Assembly (NCBI GenBank): GCA_963764825.1
Contig: CAVXUA010000003.1
Location: forward strand, 62,001 to 126,000
Length of the DNA stretch: 64,000 nucleotides
Reading direction: 5' to 3'
DNA from: JAZGGS01 sp963764825
GTDB lineage: Bacteria > Bacteroidota > Ignavibacteria > Ignavibacteriales > Ignavibacteriaceae
Shown here: positions 42,659 through 51,351 of the stretch, one piece after another
Position numbering within the stretch: the stretch's first letter is position 1
Layout of the letters: the number at the start of each line of letters is the position of its first letter
The notes under the pieces: model-generated
The model's database searches: none
Told to the model about the DNA's origin: nothing
The model's input: only the letters and a program-made list of their open reading frames with translations
Position numbers and translations under genes: made by a program

Positions 42659-43945
42659 ATGAAATTACTTTCTGTATCAATAAATCATAGAACTGCACCG
42701 GTAGAATTAAGAGAAGCAGTTTATCTTAGCGAAGATGAGATAAAAGTGTTCATCAAGGAAGCTAAGGAAAAATTATTTAAAGAAGGCTTGGTGCTCTCCA
42801 CCTGCAATCGTACTGAAATATATGGGATTCCTCAAAAAGAGGGAATAACCCATTTACATATTCAGGACTTTTTACAAAAAAATAAATCCGCTGGAGAACT
42901 AAAACCTGAACATTTCCAGAATCTTAGTTCGCAGGAAGCCGTGAAACATCTTTTTAATATCTCAACAGGAATAGATTCGATGTTAATAGGGGATAACCAG
43001 ATTCTAAAACAGGTAAAGGATTCATTCCAGATAGCATCAGAAACACACTTTGTGGGATTTATGATGAAACGTGTTTTCGATGCTTCAATACGCGCAGGTA
43101 AAAGAGCAATTACTGAAACAAGAATTAGCGACGGCGCCGTAACAGTAAGTTATGCGGCTGTTCAGTTAATTGAAAAAATATTCTCCAACCTTAATAAAAA
43201 ATCAGCATTGGTTATTGGTGCCGGGGAAGCCGGAGAAATTGCAGCAATGCATCTTAGAGATAAAAACATTGGCAAGCTCAGCATCACCAACAGAACTGCT
43301 GAGAAAGCTAAAACGCTTGCAGAAAAACTTAATGCAGAAGTTTTACCTTTTTCTAATTATGTAAATTCACTTCATAAATACGATGTTATAATCAGCGCAA
43401 CAAGTTCGCCTGAAATTCTGCTTCATAAAGAAGTCTTAGAAAAAGCGATGAAGAAGCGAAATTACGAATCGATGGTTTTGATGGATATTGCAGTCCCGAG
43501 AGATATCGATCCGGAAACAAAAAAAATTGACTACGTTTTTTATCACGATATTGATTCCTTAAACATTATCATTGAACAAAATTTATCCAGGCGTAAAGCC
43601 GAGATTCCAAAAGTGGAAAAAATTGTTGAGGAGGAGTTGGCAAACTTATTCGAATGGTATAACTCGTTGCAAGCAGGCCCAACAATTAAAAGCATACGAG
43701 ATCTGTTTGAAGAAATACGCGCGGAAGAAGTTGAAAAAAACATTAATCGCTTTTCATCAGATGATAGAGAAAAACTTGAAATAGTTACCAAAAGAATTAT
43801 AAATAAAATACTTCATCATCCAACCACTCTTCTTAGAAAAAAAGGTGATAATACTTCAGGTACAGATGAATCGGCTTCTAAAATTGGAATTATAAGAGAA
43901 CTGTTTGGAATAGATAAAAAAGATGGTGATGAAAAATTATCTTAA
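42659..43945 (+). CDS. hemA: Glutamyl-tRNA reductase
   Basis: This is a 428-residue enzyme that reduces glutamyl-tRNA(Glu) to glutamate-1-semialdehyde with NADPH, the committed step of tetrapyrrole synthesis by the C5 route. The catalytic cysteine lies in LSTCNRTEIYG. The N-terminal SINHRTAPVELRE, the NADPH site VIGAGEAGEIAA and the C-terminal dimerisation helix are in order. Length is normal. It lies six bases after hemX and 23 before hemC. The partner glutamate-1-semialdehyde aminotransferase (hemL) is not in the window. Confidence 0.97.
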   Translation: MKLLSVSINHRTAPVELREAVYLSEDEIKVFIKEAKEKLFKEGLVLSTCNRTEIYGIPQKEGITHLHIQDFLQKNKSAGELKPEHFQNLSSQEAVKHLFNISTGIDSMLIGDNQILKQVKDSFQIASETHFVGFMMKRVFDASIRAGKRAITETRISDGAVTVSYAAVQLIEKIFSNLNKKSALVIGAGEAGEIAAMHLRDKNIGKLSITNRTAEKAKTLAEKLNAEVLPFSNYVNSLHKYDVIISATSSPEILLHKEVLEKAMKKRNYESMVLMDIAVPRDIDPETKKIDYVFYHDIDSLNIIIEQNLSRRKAEIPKVEKIVEEELANLFEWYNSLQAGPTIKSIRDLFEEIRAEEVEKNINRFSSDDREKLEIVTKRIINKILHHPTTLLRKKGDNTSGTDESASKIGIIRELFGIDKKDGDEKLS

Positions 43946-43968
43946 AAAATTATTTACAGGATTGAACA

Positions 43969-44910
43969 TTGTGCAATAAATTAATAATCGGTTCTCGTGG
44001 AAGTGATTTAGCTTTATGGCAGGCAAACTTCATTAAAAAGCAGCTTGAAAAGAAAAACAAGAACCTTAAGGTTGATATAAAGGTGATAAAAACTAAAGGA
44101 GATAAAATCCTTGATGTTGCTCTTTCAAAAATTGGAGACCGCAGTCTTTTTACAAAGGAGCTTGAGATAGAACTGCTTTCAAACAAAATAGACCTTGCTG
44201 TTCACAGTTTAAAGGATCTTCAAACAGAAATTCCAAAAGGATTGATGCTTGCTGCTGTTACTAAACGTCATACTGTAGAAGATGTGCTTATCGCCCGCAA
44301 GAAAGGAACCACAATTGAAAACTTGAAAGAAAGTGCAGTAGTTGCAACCGGTTCCTTAAGAAGAAAAAGCCAGCTTATGCATCTCCGCCCGGATATTAAA
44401 GTTGTTGATCTTAGAGGAAATGTTCCATCAAGGATAAAAAAGTTTTTAAAGTCTAACTGGGATGCGATTATACTTGCACGAGCCGGAATTGAAAGATTGA
44501 ATTTTAAAAAATATATCTCGTCATACATAAACACTGATTTGATTCTGCCGGCAGTTGGGCAAGGCGCACTTGGAGTTGAAATTAACTCGGCAAACAAAAG
44601 AATATGGAAAATAATTCAATCGGTACATGATGAAACAACTTTTAGTGCTGTGCGGGCAGAGCGGGCTTTGTTAAAAGAGCTTGAAGGCGGCTGTCAGGTT
44701 CCAATTGGTGCACTGGCAGAAGTTAAGGCAAACGGTTTATACCTAGATGCTATGGTTGGATCGTTAGACGGATCAATTACTTATAGAAAAAAAGTTAGAG
44801 GAAGTAAATTACAACCTGAAGAGCTTGGGAAATCACTTGCGCGGGATCTTAATAAAGCGGGAGCAAAAATAATACTTGACGATATTTATAATACTGCGAG
44901 GGCAAAATGA
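43969..44910 (+). CDS. hemC: Hydroxymethylbilane synthase (porphobilinogen deaminase)
   Basis: This 313-residue enzyme polymerises four porphobilinogen units into hydroxymethylbilane. It has the N-terminal IGSRGSDLALWQA, AVHSLKDL, ATGSLRRKSQ and dipyrromethane-cofactor Cys242 in GGCQVPIGA. The start is TTG 43969 (reading M-C-N-K); GTG two bases later is out of frame and closes at once. It overlaps the following lipoprotein gene by four bases (ATGA). The product is passed to the HemD part of the fusion protein at 45513. Confidence 0.96.
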   Translation: MCNKLIIGSRGSDLALWQANFIKKQLEKKNKNLKVDIKVIKTKGDKILDVALSKIGDRSLFTKELEIELLSNKIDLAVHSLKDLQTEIPKGLMLAAVTKRHTVEDVLIARKKGTTIENLKESAVVATGSLRRKSQLMHLRPDIKVVDLRGNVPSRIKKFLKSNWDAIILARAGIERLNFKKYISSYINTDLILPAVGQGALGVEINSANKRIWKIIQSVHDETTFSAVRAERALLKELEGGCQVPIGALAEVKANGLYLDAMVGSLDGSITYRKKVRGSKLQPEELGKSLARDLNKAGAKIILDDIYNTARAK

Positions 44911-45506
44911 AAAAAACATTTTTAATTGTTATAGCTCTGCTTGTTGGTTTCGTTATCTATTCGTGCAGCTGTTTAACTTGCGGAAGCAAGGAAGAAGCAA
45001 ATATTCCGTTAGATGTTTTAGAAAAGGCAGATTCTTTTATTGTTTCTAAAACCGGTGAACGCTTTTTTAATAATTATATAGCCATAGATTTTTTCAGAAC
45101 AAAACACACCGCTCCCTATTACGAAATGGTTTACGGGTTGTACATCCCAGAAAAATCTTACGTTGATGCACTTATAAAATTCACCGTAGATTCTGTTGGA
45201 AATGTTGTGGAAAAAAGGGACATAATTGGAATTCCACACTGCCGTTTTTATCCGCTGGAGTGTGAGTTTAATATTGAGGAACAAACAGCCAGGCAAATTG
45301 CTTCAGATAATGGTTTGAAAGAAGGTATTAAGGAATGGAAGGTTGGTTTTATCTGGAATGCTAAGTACGGGAAATACGTTTGGCATCTTCTAGCAACGCT
45401 CGAAGAAATGGAAGGTGAATTCGGTTACAGGGCAAAAGGTAAAGAAGTGATTATTGATCCTTCAAACGGTGAAGTAATAGCTTTAAACGATTGGAACATA
45501 ATGTGA
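44907..45506 (+). CDS. Lipoprotein inside the heme operon (PepSY-like)
   Basis: This 199-residue protein has a lipoprotein signal (IYSC at residues 17-20) followed by a cysteine-rich stub (SCSCLTCG). The body has an alpha/beta pattern: DALIKFTVDSVGNVV, TARQIASDNGLKEG and the C-terminal GKEVIIDPSNGEVIAL, which together recall PepSY-type domains. No heme-binding motif is clear, although the CxCxxC at the N-terminus is unusual. It overlaps hemC by four bases and is followed by the tetR-hemD fusion six bases later, so it is firmly within the operon. A role in heme or iron handling at the envelope is a guess from position. Confidence 0.7.
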   Translation: MKKTFLIVIALLVGFVIYSCSCLTCGSKEEANIPLDVLEKADSFIVSKTGERFFNNYIAIDFFRTKHTAPYYEMVYGLYIPEKSYVDALIKFTVDSVGNVVEKRDIIGIPHCRFYPLECEFNIEEQTARQIASDNGLKEGIKEWKVGFIWNAKYGKYVWHLLATLEEMEGEFGYRAKGKEVIIDPSNGEVIALNDWNIM

Positions 45507-45512
45507 TCTTAA

Positions 45513-46916
45513 ATGCAAGTTGTTGAAAAGAAAGAGATAAAAAAGCAGAAGAAGCGGGAAAAAATAATTGATGCTGCGGCTGAATTATTTTCCCACAAGA
45601 GCTACCATGAGGTAATGATGGAAGATGTTGCCAAACTTATCTCGGTTGCAAAGGGTACTGTTTACAACTACTTCACCTCTAAGGAAGAATTGTACTTTTC
45701 TATTATGCAATTGCGGATGGAAAGATTAATATCTTCACTTAAAGATAAGATCGAATCGGAAGAAAACACTATTGATTCTCTTCTCTCCTTTACTACTCAT
45801 CTTTATATGTTTATGATGAAGTACCAGAACTTCTTTCTTATTTATCAAAAAGAATCTTTAGATAATGATAACATCCTTTCAGCCAATCTTGCAGCTCTTG
45901 AAAAACAACTTGCAGATATTATAACCGGCATTGTTGTTCAGGGAAAAACAGAGGGTGTATTCAGAAAAGTTGATGAAAAATTTACAGTAAGTTTAATCCT
46001 CGGCAGTGTTTATGGGGCTGTTAAAAGCGGAATAGAAAATAAAATAGATGATGAGGACAGAATCATTGAGAGAGACAGAGTTTTTGAATTTGTTCTGCAT
46101 GGACTTTATGCTGGGTTCAATGATATTTCTGTATTGCCTTTAAAAGGTAAAACAATTGTAATTACCAGGACAATTGAACAATCAAAGGAAACTGCTACAG
46201 CATTAGCAAAACTTGGTGCAAATGTTATTGTTTTTCCAACCCTGGAAATTTTACCCCCGGCAAGCTGGAAAAAGTTTGATGAAATAGTTTTGCAGCCGGA
46301 TAAAATTGATTTTATTGTGTTCACCTCAGCGCACGCTGTTAAGATGTTCAACATAAGGTGCAATGAATTAAATGTTAAACTGAACTATAATAAAACAAAA
46401 GTTGTTTCTGTTGGAACTAAGACTTCTTCCGTTTGCGGCAAAGATAATATTCCTGTTCATATTGTACCTGAAAAGTTTAGCGCCGAAGGTGTTGTTGAAG
46501 AGTTATCAAAGTATAACTTGAAAAATAAGGTTGTGTTTATTCCGCGTTCTGCAATTGGCAGGGAAGAGCTCCCTCACGGGTTAAAAGACCTTGGTGCAAT
46601 TATTAAAACTGTTCCGGTTTATAATGTATCTCTTCCCTCCAAAGAAAGTATTAAACCATTCGTTGAAGAGCTTAATAAAAATCGGCCCGATCTGTTTATC
46701 TTTACAAGTCCTTCTACATTCGAAAACTTTCTGCAAATAGAAAAAGTATCCAACCCGGTAAATTATTTCAGAAAATACGATGTTGCGGCAATAGGTCCAA
46801 CCACCAGATTGAGCATTGAAAAGAAAAAGGTAGCCGTTAACATTATGCCGGATGAATACACTATTGACGGGTTAATTAAAAAAATCACCGACTATTATGG
46901 AAACAAAAAAAAGTGA
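45513..46916 (+). CDS. hemD: TetR-type regulator fused to uroporphyrinogen-III synthase
   Basis: This is a 467-residue two-part protein. Residues about 10-60 form a TetR helix-turn-helix (KIIDAAAELFSHKSYHEV, AKGTVYNYFTSKEEL), and about 65-205 are an all-helical TetR ligand-binding region. From about 210 a complete HemD follows (PLKGKTIVITRT, FTSAHAVKMF, AAIGPTTRLSIE, EYTIDGLI). HemD closes and inverts ring D of hydroxymethylbilane to give uroporphyrinogen III. The join (LHGLYAGFNDISVLPLKGK) is in one frame and contains no ATG, although TTG at residue 210 could start HemD alone. The protein lies six bases after the lipoprotein gene and overlaps hemE or its leader. A heme-pathway enzyme carrying its own DNA-binding domain may regulate this operon. 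Confidence 0.9.
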   Translation: MQVVEKKEIKKQKKREKIIDAAAELFSHKSYHEVMMEDVAKLISVAKGTVYNYFTSKEELYFSIMQLRMERLISSLKDKIESEENTIDSLLSFTTHLYMFMMKYQNFFLIYQKESLDNDNILSANLAALEKQLADIITGIVVQGKTEGVFRKVDEKFTVSLILGSVYGAVKSGIENKIDDEDRIIERDRVFEFVLHGLYAGFNDISVLPLKGKTIVITRTIEQSKETATALAKLGANVIVFPTLEILPPASWKKFDEIVLQPDKIDFIVFTSAHAVKMFNIRCNELNVKLNYNKTKVVSVGTKTSSVCGKDNIPVHIVPEKFSAEGVVEELSKYNLKNKVVFIPRSAIGREELPHGLKDLGAIIKTVPVYNVSLPSKESIKPFVEELNKNRPDLFIFTSPSTFENFLQIEKVSNPVNYFRKYDVAAIGPTTRLSIEKKKVAVNIMPDEYTIDGLIKKITDYYGNKKK

Positions 46917-46926
46917 TGGAGTATAT

Positions 46927-47976
46927 TTGAGCAATTTAAAAAATGATTTATTCTTAAGAGCATGTAAACGAAAACCTGTTGAGAGAACACCAATCTGGAT
47001 AATGAGACAGGCAGGTAGATACTTACCGGAATACCGCGCTGTGCGTAAGAAACATGATTTTTTAACAATGTGTAAAACTCCGGAGCTCGCTGCCGAAGTT
47101 ACGATTCAACCGGTTGATATTATTGGAGTAGATGCTGCAATTATTTTTTCGGATATCCTTGTAATACCCGAAGCAATGGGAATGCGTCTTGAAATGCACG
47201 ATGGAAGAGGCCCAGTTTTTCCTTCCCCCGTAAGGGATGAGCACGCAGCAAAAAATTTGAAAAATATAATCCCAGAAAAAGATCTAAAATATGTTCTTGA
47301 TGCAATTTCATTGACCAAAAAGGAATTGAATGGAAGAGTTCCGCTTATCGGTTTTAGTGGTGCACCGTGGACTCTGCTTACTTACATGGTTGAAGGACAG
47401 GGATCAAAATCATTTTCCTGTGTTAAAAAACTAATTTATAATAACCCTGAACTGGCTCATAAAATTCTTGGCAAACTTACTGATGCAGTTGCTGATTATC
47501 TTTCAGCACAACTTGAAGCCGGAGCAGATGCTGTACAGATTTTTGATACATGGGCAGGAATTTTATCACCGAGAGATTATCTTGTATTTGCTCTACAGTA
47601 TGTAAACCAGCTAATTGCAAAAATCAAAAGAAAAAATCAGCCGGTAATTTATTTTCCTAAAGGTGTTCATTACAGGATGAGAACTACTGCAGACTGCGGT
47701 GCCGATGTTATTGGTGTTGACTGGACAATTGATATGGCTAAAGCTAGAGATAAGATTGGAGGCAAAGTTGCGATACAGGGAAACCTTGATCCGACTGTGC
47801 TTTATGCTGAACCAAGTTTTATAAAGAGAGAAGCAAAGAAAGTGCTTGATTCATTTGGAAAAGGAAATGGGCATATTTTTAACCTTGGTCATGGTATTCT
47901 TCCAGATGTTAATCCTGAGCATGCAAAAATTTTAGTAGACTTCGTTAACAAGGAAAGTAGCAAATATCATCAATAA
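46927..47976 (+). CDS. hemE: Uroporphyrinogen decarboxylase
   Basis: This enzyme of about 349 residues decarboxylates the four acetate side chains of uroporphyrinogen III to coproporphyrinogen III. Signatures are PIWIMRQAGRYLPEYR, IIFSDILVIPEAMG, GFSGAPWTLL and a conserved QIFDTWAG. A longer frame begins at ATG 46897, inside the end of hemD, but TTG 46927 has GGAG six bases upstream and is the better start; the difference is ten residues. It follows the tetR-hemD fusion without a gap. hemN lies 54 bases downstream. Confidence 0.95.
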   Translation: MSNLKNDLFLRACKRKPVERTPIWIMRQAGRYLPEYRAVRKKHDFLTMCKTPELAAEVTIQPVDIIGVDAAIIFSDILVIPEAMGMRLEMHDGRGPVFPSPVRDEHAAKNLKNIIPEKDLKYVLDAISLTKKELNGRVPLIGFSGAPWTLLTYMVEGQGSKSFSCVKKLIYNNPELAHKILGKLTDAVADYLSAQLEAGADAVQIFDTWAGILSPRDYLVFALQYVNQLIAKIKRKNQPVIYFPKGVHYRMRTTADCGADVIGVDWTIDMAKARDKIGGKVAIQGNLDPTVLYAEPSFIKREAKKVLDSFGKGNGHIFNLGHGILPDVNPEHAKILVDFVNKESSKYHQ

Positions 47977-48030
47977 CTCACGTTGATAAATTATATGCAA
48001 CTTTGATGTGAGATAAACCTGGAGTAATAA

Positions 48031-49407
48031 GTGTTTGAGATAGATTTAAAGAAATTCAAAAAATATGATAAACCGGGACCACGTTATACTAGCTATCCCA
48101 CGGCACCACAATTTAACGATACGTTCACCGGTAAAGATTATGTTGATGAAATTATAAATACAAATAGCAGCGAAGAACATCCCGATCTTTCGCTCTACTT
48201 TCATCTTCCTTACTGCGATACGCTTTGCTATTTTTGCGGGTGTAACATGTTAATAAGCAGGAACCGCGATAGAATAAACGAATATATAAATTATGTTAAA
48301 AAGGAAATTGATCTTCTTAAAAAGTACCTTTCGCCCGAAAGAAAAGTTTCCCAGCATCATTGGGGCGGAGGAACACCAACTCATCTTAATCCCGATGAGA
48401 TAGCACAACTTACTTCATATATAAATAAGTCATTCGATTTTAAAGCGGATTCTGAAAACAGCTGCGAGATAGATCCAAGGGAATTAACAAGAGCGCATCT
48501 TGAGGCTTTACGCAATAACGGGTTCAACAGGATTAGCATGGGTGTTCAGGATTTTAATGAAAAAGTACAAACGGCGATAAACAGAATTCAGCCTGAAGAT
48601 ATTACGCGGCAAACTGTGCAATGGGTAAGAGAGCTTGAATTTAAAAGCATTAACCTCGATCTGATTTACGGACTTCCCTTCCAGACAGTTGAAGCGTTTG
48701 CGGATACGGTTGAAAAGATAATTGATATTTCGCCAGACAGGATTGCAGTATTTAATTATGCCCATGTTCCATGGATGAAAAAACACCAGGAACTAATCAA
48801 AAATGAAGATCTTCCTGCGCCGGAAGTGAAGCTAGAGATTTTAAAAAACACGATTGAAATGCTTACCGCAGCAGGTTATGAATTTATCGGGATGGATCAC
48901 TTTGCAAAACCGGATGATGAGTTATCGGTTGCATTGAAGGAAAAGAAACTCTACAGAAACTTCCAGGGTTACAGCACTAACGCTGGTGCTGATCTTTACG
49001 CATTCGGTATTACATCTATCAGCCAGCTTAATAATATTTATGCACAGAATTACAAAACAGAAAAAGAATATTACAATGCACTTGATAATGGAGAGGTTCC
49101 AACAGCAAAGGGTTATAAGCTAAGTAAAGATGATCATATCCGTCGTGAAGTTATTATGAAAATAATGTGCGACTTTGAGCTTAATTACAAATCAATTGAA
49201 GATAAGTTTAACATTAACTTTAAAGAATATTTTGCCAACGGATTAGATAATCTTAAAGCATTTGAAAGTGACGGGCTTGTAACTGTTTCGGATGGTGGGT
49301 TTAAAGTTAAAAATATGGGCAGATTACTTATTAGAAATATCGCTATAAATTTTGATGGCTACATTGAAAGAAAAGAGGATAAAGCTAAATATTCGAGGAC
49401 AGTTTAA
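48031..49407 (+). CDS. hemN: Oxygen-independent coproporphyrinogen III oxidase
   Basis: This 458-residue radical SAM enzyme converts coproporphyrinogen III to protoporphyrinogen IX without oxygen. The iron-sulfur motif C-D-T-L-C-Y-F-C-G-C (CxxxCxxC plus the fourth Cys) lies near residue 61. GPRYTSYPTAPQF at the N-terminus, HWGGGTPTHL and the C-terminal substrate-side domain are all in place and the length is full, so this is genuine HemN rather than the shorter HemW. The start is GTG 48031 with GGAG eight bases upstream. It is the last gene before a minus-strand insertion block. The enzyme fits an anaerobic or facultative organism. Confidence 0.96.
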   Translation: MFEIDLKKFKKYDKPGPRYTSYPTAPQFNDTFTGKDYVDEIINTNSSEEHPDLSLYFHLPYCDTLCYFCGCNMLISRNRDRINEYINYVKKEIDLLKKYLSPERKVSQHHWGGGTPTHLNPDEIAQLTSYINKSFDFKADSENSCEIDPRELTRAHLEALRNNGFNRISMGVQDFNEKVQTAINRIQPEDITRQTVQWVRELEFKSINLDLIYGLPFQTVEAFADTVEKIIDISPDRIAVFNYAHVPWMKKHQELIKNEDLPAPEVKLEILKNTIEMLTAAGYEFIGMDHFAKPDDELSVALKEKKLYRNFQGYSTNAGADLYAFGITSISQLNNIYAQNYKTEKEYYNALDNGEVPTAKGYKLSKDDHIRREVIMKIMCDFELNYKSIEDKFNINFKEYFANGLDNLKAFESDGLVTVSDGGFKVKNMGRLLIRNIAINFDGYIERKEDKAKYSRTV

Positions 49408-49453
49408 TTAATAAGTTTATTTTTCATCGGCCGGGTGGTAAAAATTATTCATT

Positions 49454-49484
49454 AAAAAAGCTCCACCTGGTAAAGGCAGAGCTT
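49454..49484 (-). terminator. Rho-independent terminator of the lipoprotein array
   Basis: On the minus strand AAGCTCTGCC (49484-49475) pairs with GGTGGAGCTT (49467-49458) through ten pairs, including two G-U pairs. A seven-base loop lies between them, and a run of T follows immediately (49457-49454). It ends the transcript of the four lipoprotein genes. It may also act as a weak barrier for hemN transcripts from the left. Confidence 0.78.
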
Positions 49485-49525
49485 ATAGAGAAATTTGTGT
49501 GAGGATTTTGCGGTTTTTCATACAA

Positions 49526-50086
49526 TTAGAAATTATTAATAATATCTTCTACGCGATACTTAGGTAATCTAAGCTTCATATCTTTCAGGGTTACACCATC
49601 TATAGTAACATCATAATTAACTGCTAACTGCATTCTATCGCTTCTTCCCTCAACCGTATAATATTTAGTAAGCTTAAATACTTCGTCTCCAATGAAATAA
49701 ATTGTATTGTCAGTATCACACCTGATAAACCAGCGGTTTCTTTCATATCCCGTAGCACAATTCATTTCTGCATCCATGCAAAGTTTTAAAACAACACGAT
49801 ATTGCGGATTTGGTGGAATAGGATCAAGCTGAAATACTTTATGATCAACATTAATTGTGCCGCCTACTATAAAACATTCACCAAAGGTCAGATATGGAGA
49901 TAGGAGTTCATTCTCGAATTTTATAACAACCGGAATATCATTAGTTATATTTTTAACAGCGGTTTCATTTCCAACCACTTGAAATTCAGGAGAGTTTGGG
50001 GATAGAGGATCTGTTATAGCATTCTCCTGACAGCCTATAACAAATAGAACAGAAACAGCAACGAGGGTTAAAAGCAGCTTCTTCAT
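49526..50086 (-). CDS. Paralogous lipoprotein, copy 4 of array
   Basis: This is a 186-residue secreted lipoprotein and the last member of a tandem array of four. The leader VSVLFVIGCQENAITDPL is nearly identical to its siblings, with lipidation at Cys19. The mature domain of about 150 residues has a beta-rich pattern with VGGTINVDHK, YRVVLKLCMDAEMN and TKYYTVEGRSDRMQLAVNY, the last being the best conserved block across copies. It has extra cysteines (CDTDNT) not found in the others. The ribosome site GGAGTACTTATA is shared with copies 2 and 3. No family is recognised. A terminator follows. Confidence 0.75.
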   Translation of the reverse strand: MKKLLLTLVAVSVLFVIGCQENAITDPLSPNSPEFQVVGNETAVKNITNDIPVVIKFENELLSPYLTFGECFIVGGTINVDHKVFQLDPIPPNPQYRVVLKLCMDAEMNCATGYERNRWFIRCDTDNTIYFIGDEVFKLTKYYTVEGRSDRMQLAVNYDVTIDGVTLKDMKLRLPKYRVEDIINNF

Positions 50087-50124
50087 TATAAGTACTCCTT
50101 ATAGATTGTTTATAAATAAGTTAA

Positions 50125-50685
50125 TTAATGCGCAACGCAGTTAGCTGAACGTTCCTTGGAAAATGTGATCCACATTCCTTGTAGATCAACACCATTCAAA
50201 GTAGTTTCATATTTACACGCTAACAGCATACCATCGCATCTTTCTTTAATCTTGTAATATTTAACAATTGAGATTGCTTCACCCCTGGCTAAATAAACTG
50301 TGTTTTGTGTGTTTCCCTTGATATACCATAAATCTTTGGGGTTTTCCATCTCCTTCATTTGTGCATTCATTTTAAGACCAACTGTAACACTGTACACCCC
50401 GTTTAATAGATCTGCATCAGGACTTTGGATTTGGTAGTTAACTTCTACTGTGCCACCAACTACAAAGTATGTGTTTGGTGACTTGGGAAGATTAAGTACT
50501 CTCTGAAATTTTATTATATCCGGGTAATCCTTATAATCCGGTGGTTGATTTTTATGAGCGGTTACATTTGTAACGCCCTGTGTTTCAGAAAATTCAGTGG
50601 ATAGGGGGTCTGTTATGGTGTTCTCCTGGCAACCAATAACAAATAAAACAGAAATGGCAATGAAGAAGAATAATAGATTTTTCAT
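50125..50685 (-). CDS. Paralogous lipoprotein, copy 3 of array
   Basis: This is a 186-residue lipoprotein with leader ISVLFVIGCQENTITDPL and Cys19 for lipid attachment. The mature domain shows FVVGGTVEVNYQIQS, YSVTVGLKMNAQMKEM and VKYYKIKERCDGMLLACKYETTLNGVDLQGMWI. It shares clear order-for-order similarity with the other three copies, but with only moderate identity outside the leader. It lies 38 bases from each neighbour in the array, consistent with a single operon. The family and function are unknown. Confidence 0.75.
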   Translation of the reverse strand: MKNLLFFFIAISVLFVIGCQENTITDPLSTEFSETQGVTNVTAHKNQPPDYKDYPDIIKFQRVLNLPKSPNTYFVVGGTVEVNYQIQSPDADLLNGVYSVTVGLKMNAQMKEMENPKDLWYIKGNTQNTVYLARGEAISIVKYYKIKERCDGMLLACKYETTLNGVDLQGMWITFSKERSANCVAH

Positions 50686-50723
50686 TTTATGTACTCCTTC
50701 TATAACAAATAATAAAAATTAGT

Positions 50724-51311
50724 TTACTGAGCGACGTTTTTAATAGAATGTCCATTGGGTAATGCTAGCCATAAGTCTATTAGTACAACACCCTCTTTAT
50801 CAATTCCGAATCTACACGCTAACACCAATTCACCGCTTCTTCTTTCCACCTTGAAATATTTAACAAGTGTAACTGAATGATTTCCGGATAAATAAATCAC
50901 ATCTTTTGTTTTTCCTGTAATTGCGCAGCAAACACTTCCGCCAAGCCATGTTTCCATAAGTTCTGCATTAATTGAAAGATTAGCTGTTACACGGTAAAGC
51001 GGTCCTGGGGGATTAAGGTATTCCAGATTATGCTCATACCTTATAGCTCCGCTTACTTCAAAGGTGCGCCTTTCCAATGTAGTAAACGGAGGTTCAAGTT
51101 TTTCCTGAAATTTTAAAATGTTCGGATGATCTGTAAAATCCTGATGTATATTTTTATCTGAAATTTCATTTTTAACACCAAGTACTTCATCAGATTCAGT
51201 GACTAACGGATCTGTTATTGTATTTTCCTGACAACCAATACCAAACAAGACAGAAAAGACAGCGAGGAATAAAACCAAATAGACAGCGATGAGTAAAATT
51301 AGGTTTTTCAT
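50724..51311 (-). CDS. Paralogous lipoprotein, copy 2 of array
   Basis: This is a 195-residue lipoprotein. Its signal region is longer than that of its siblings, because a duplicated hydrophobic stretch (VYLVLFLAVFSVLFGIGC) puts the lipid cysteine at about residue 28. The conserved GCQENTITDPL, FEVSGAIRYEHNLEYL, YRVTANLSINAELM and VKYFKVERRSGELVLACRF follow. The mature domain is homologous to the other copies. It is positioned 38-40 bases from its neighbours with the same GGAGTACTTACA ribosome site. Function unknown. Confidence 0.73.
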   Translation of the reverse strand: MKNLILLIAVYLVLFLAVFSVLFGIGCQENTITDPLVTESDEVLGVKNEISDKNIHQDFTDHPNILKFQEKLEPPFTTLERRTFEVSGAIRYEHNLEYLNPPGPLYRVTANLSINAELMETWLGGSVCCAITGKTKDVIYLSGNHSVTLVKYFKVERRSGELVLACRFGIDKEGVVLIDLWLALPNGHSIKNVAQ

Positions 51312-51351
51312 TGTAAGTACTCCTAGTTAGAGTTCATTATAAATTATTTAA

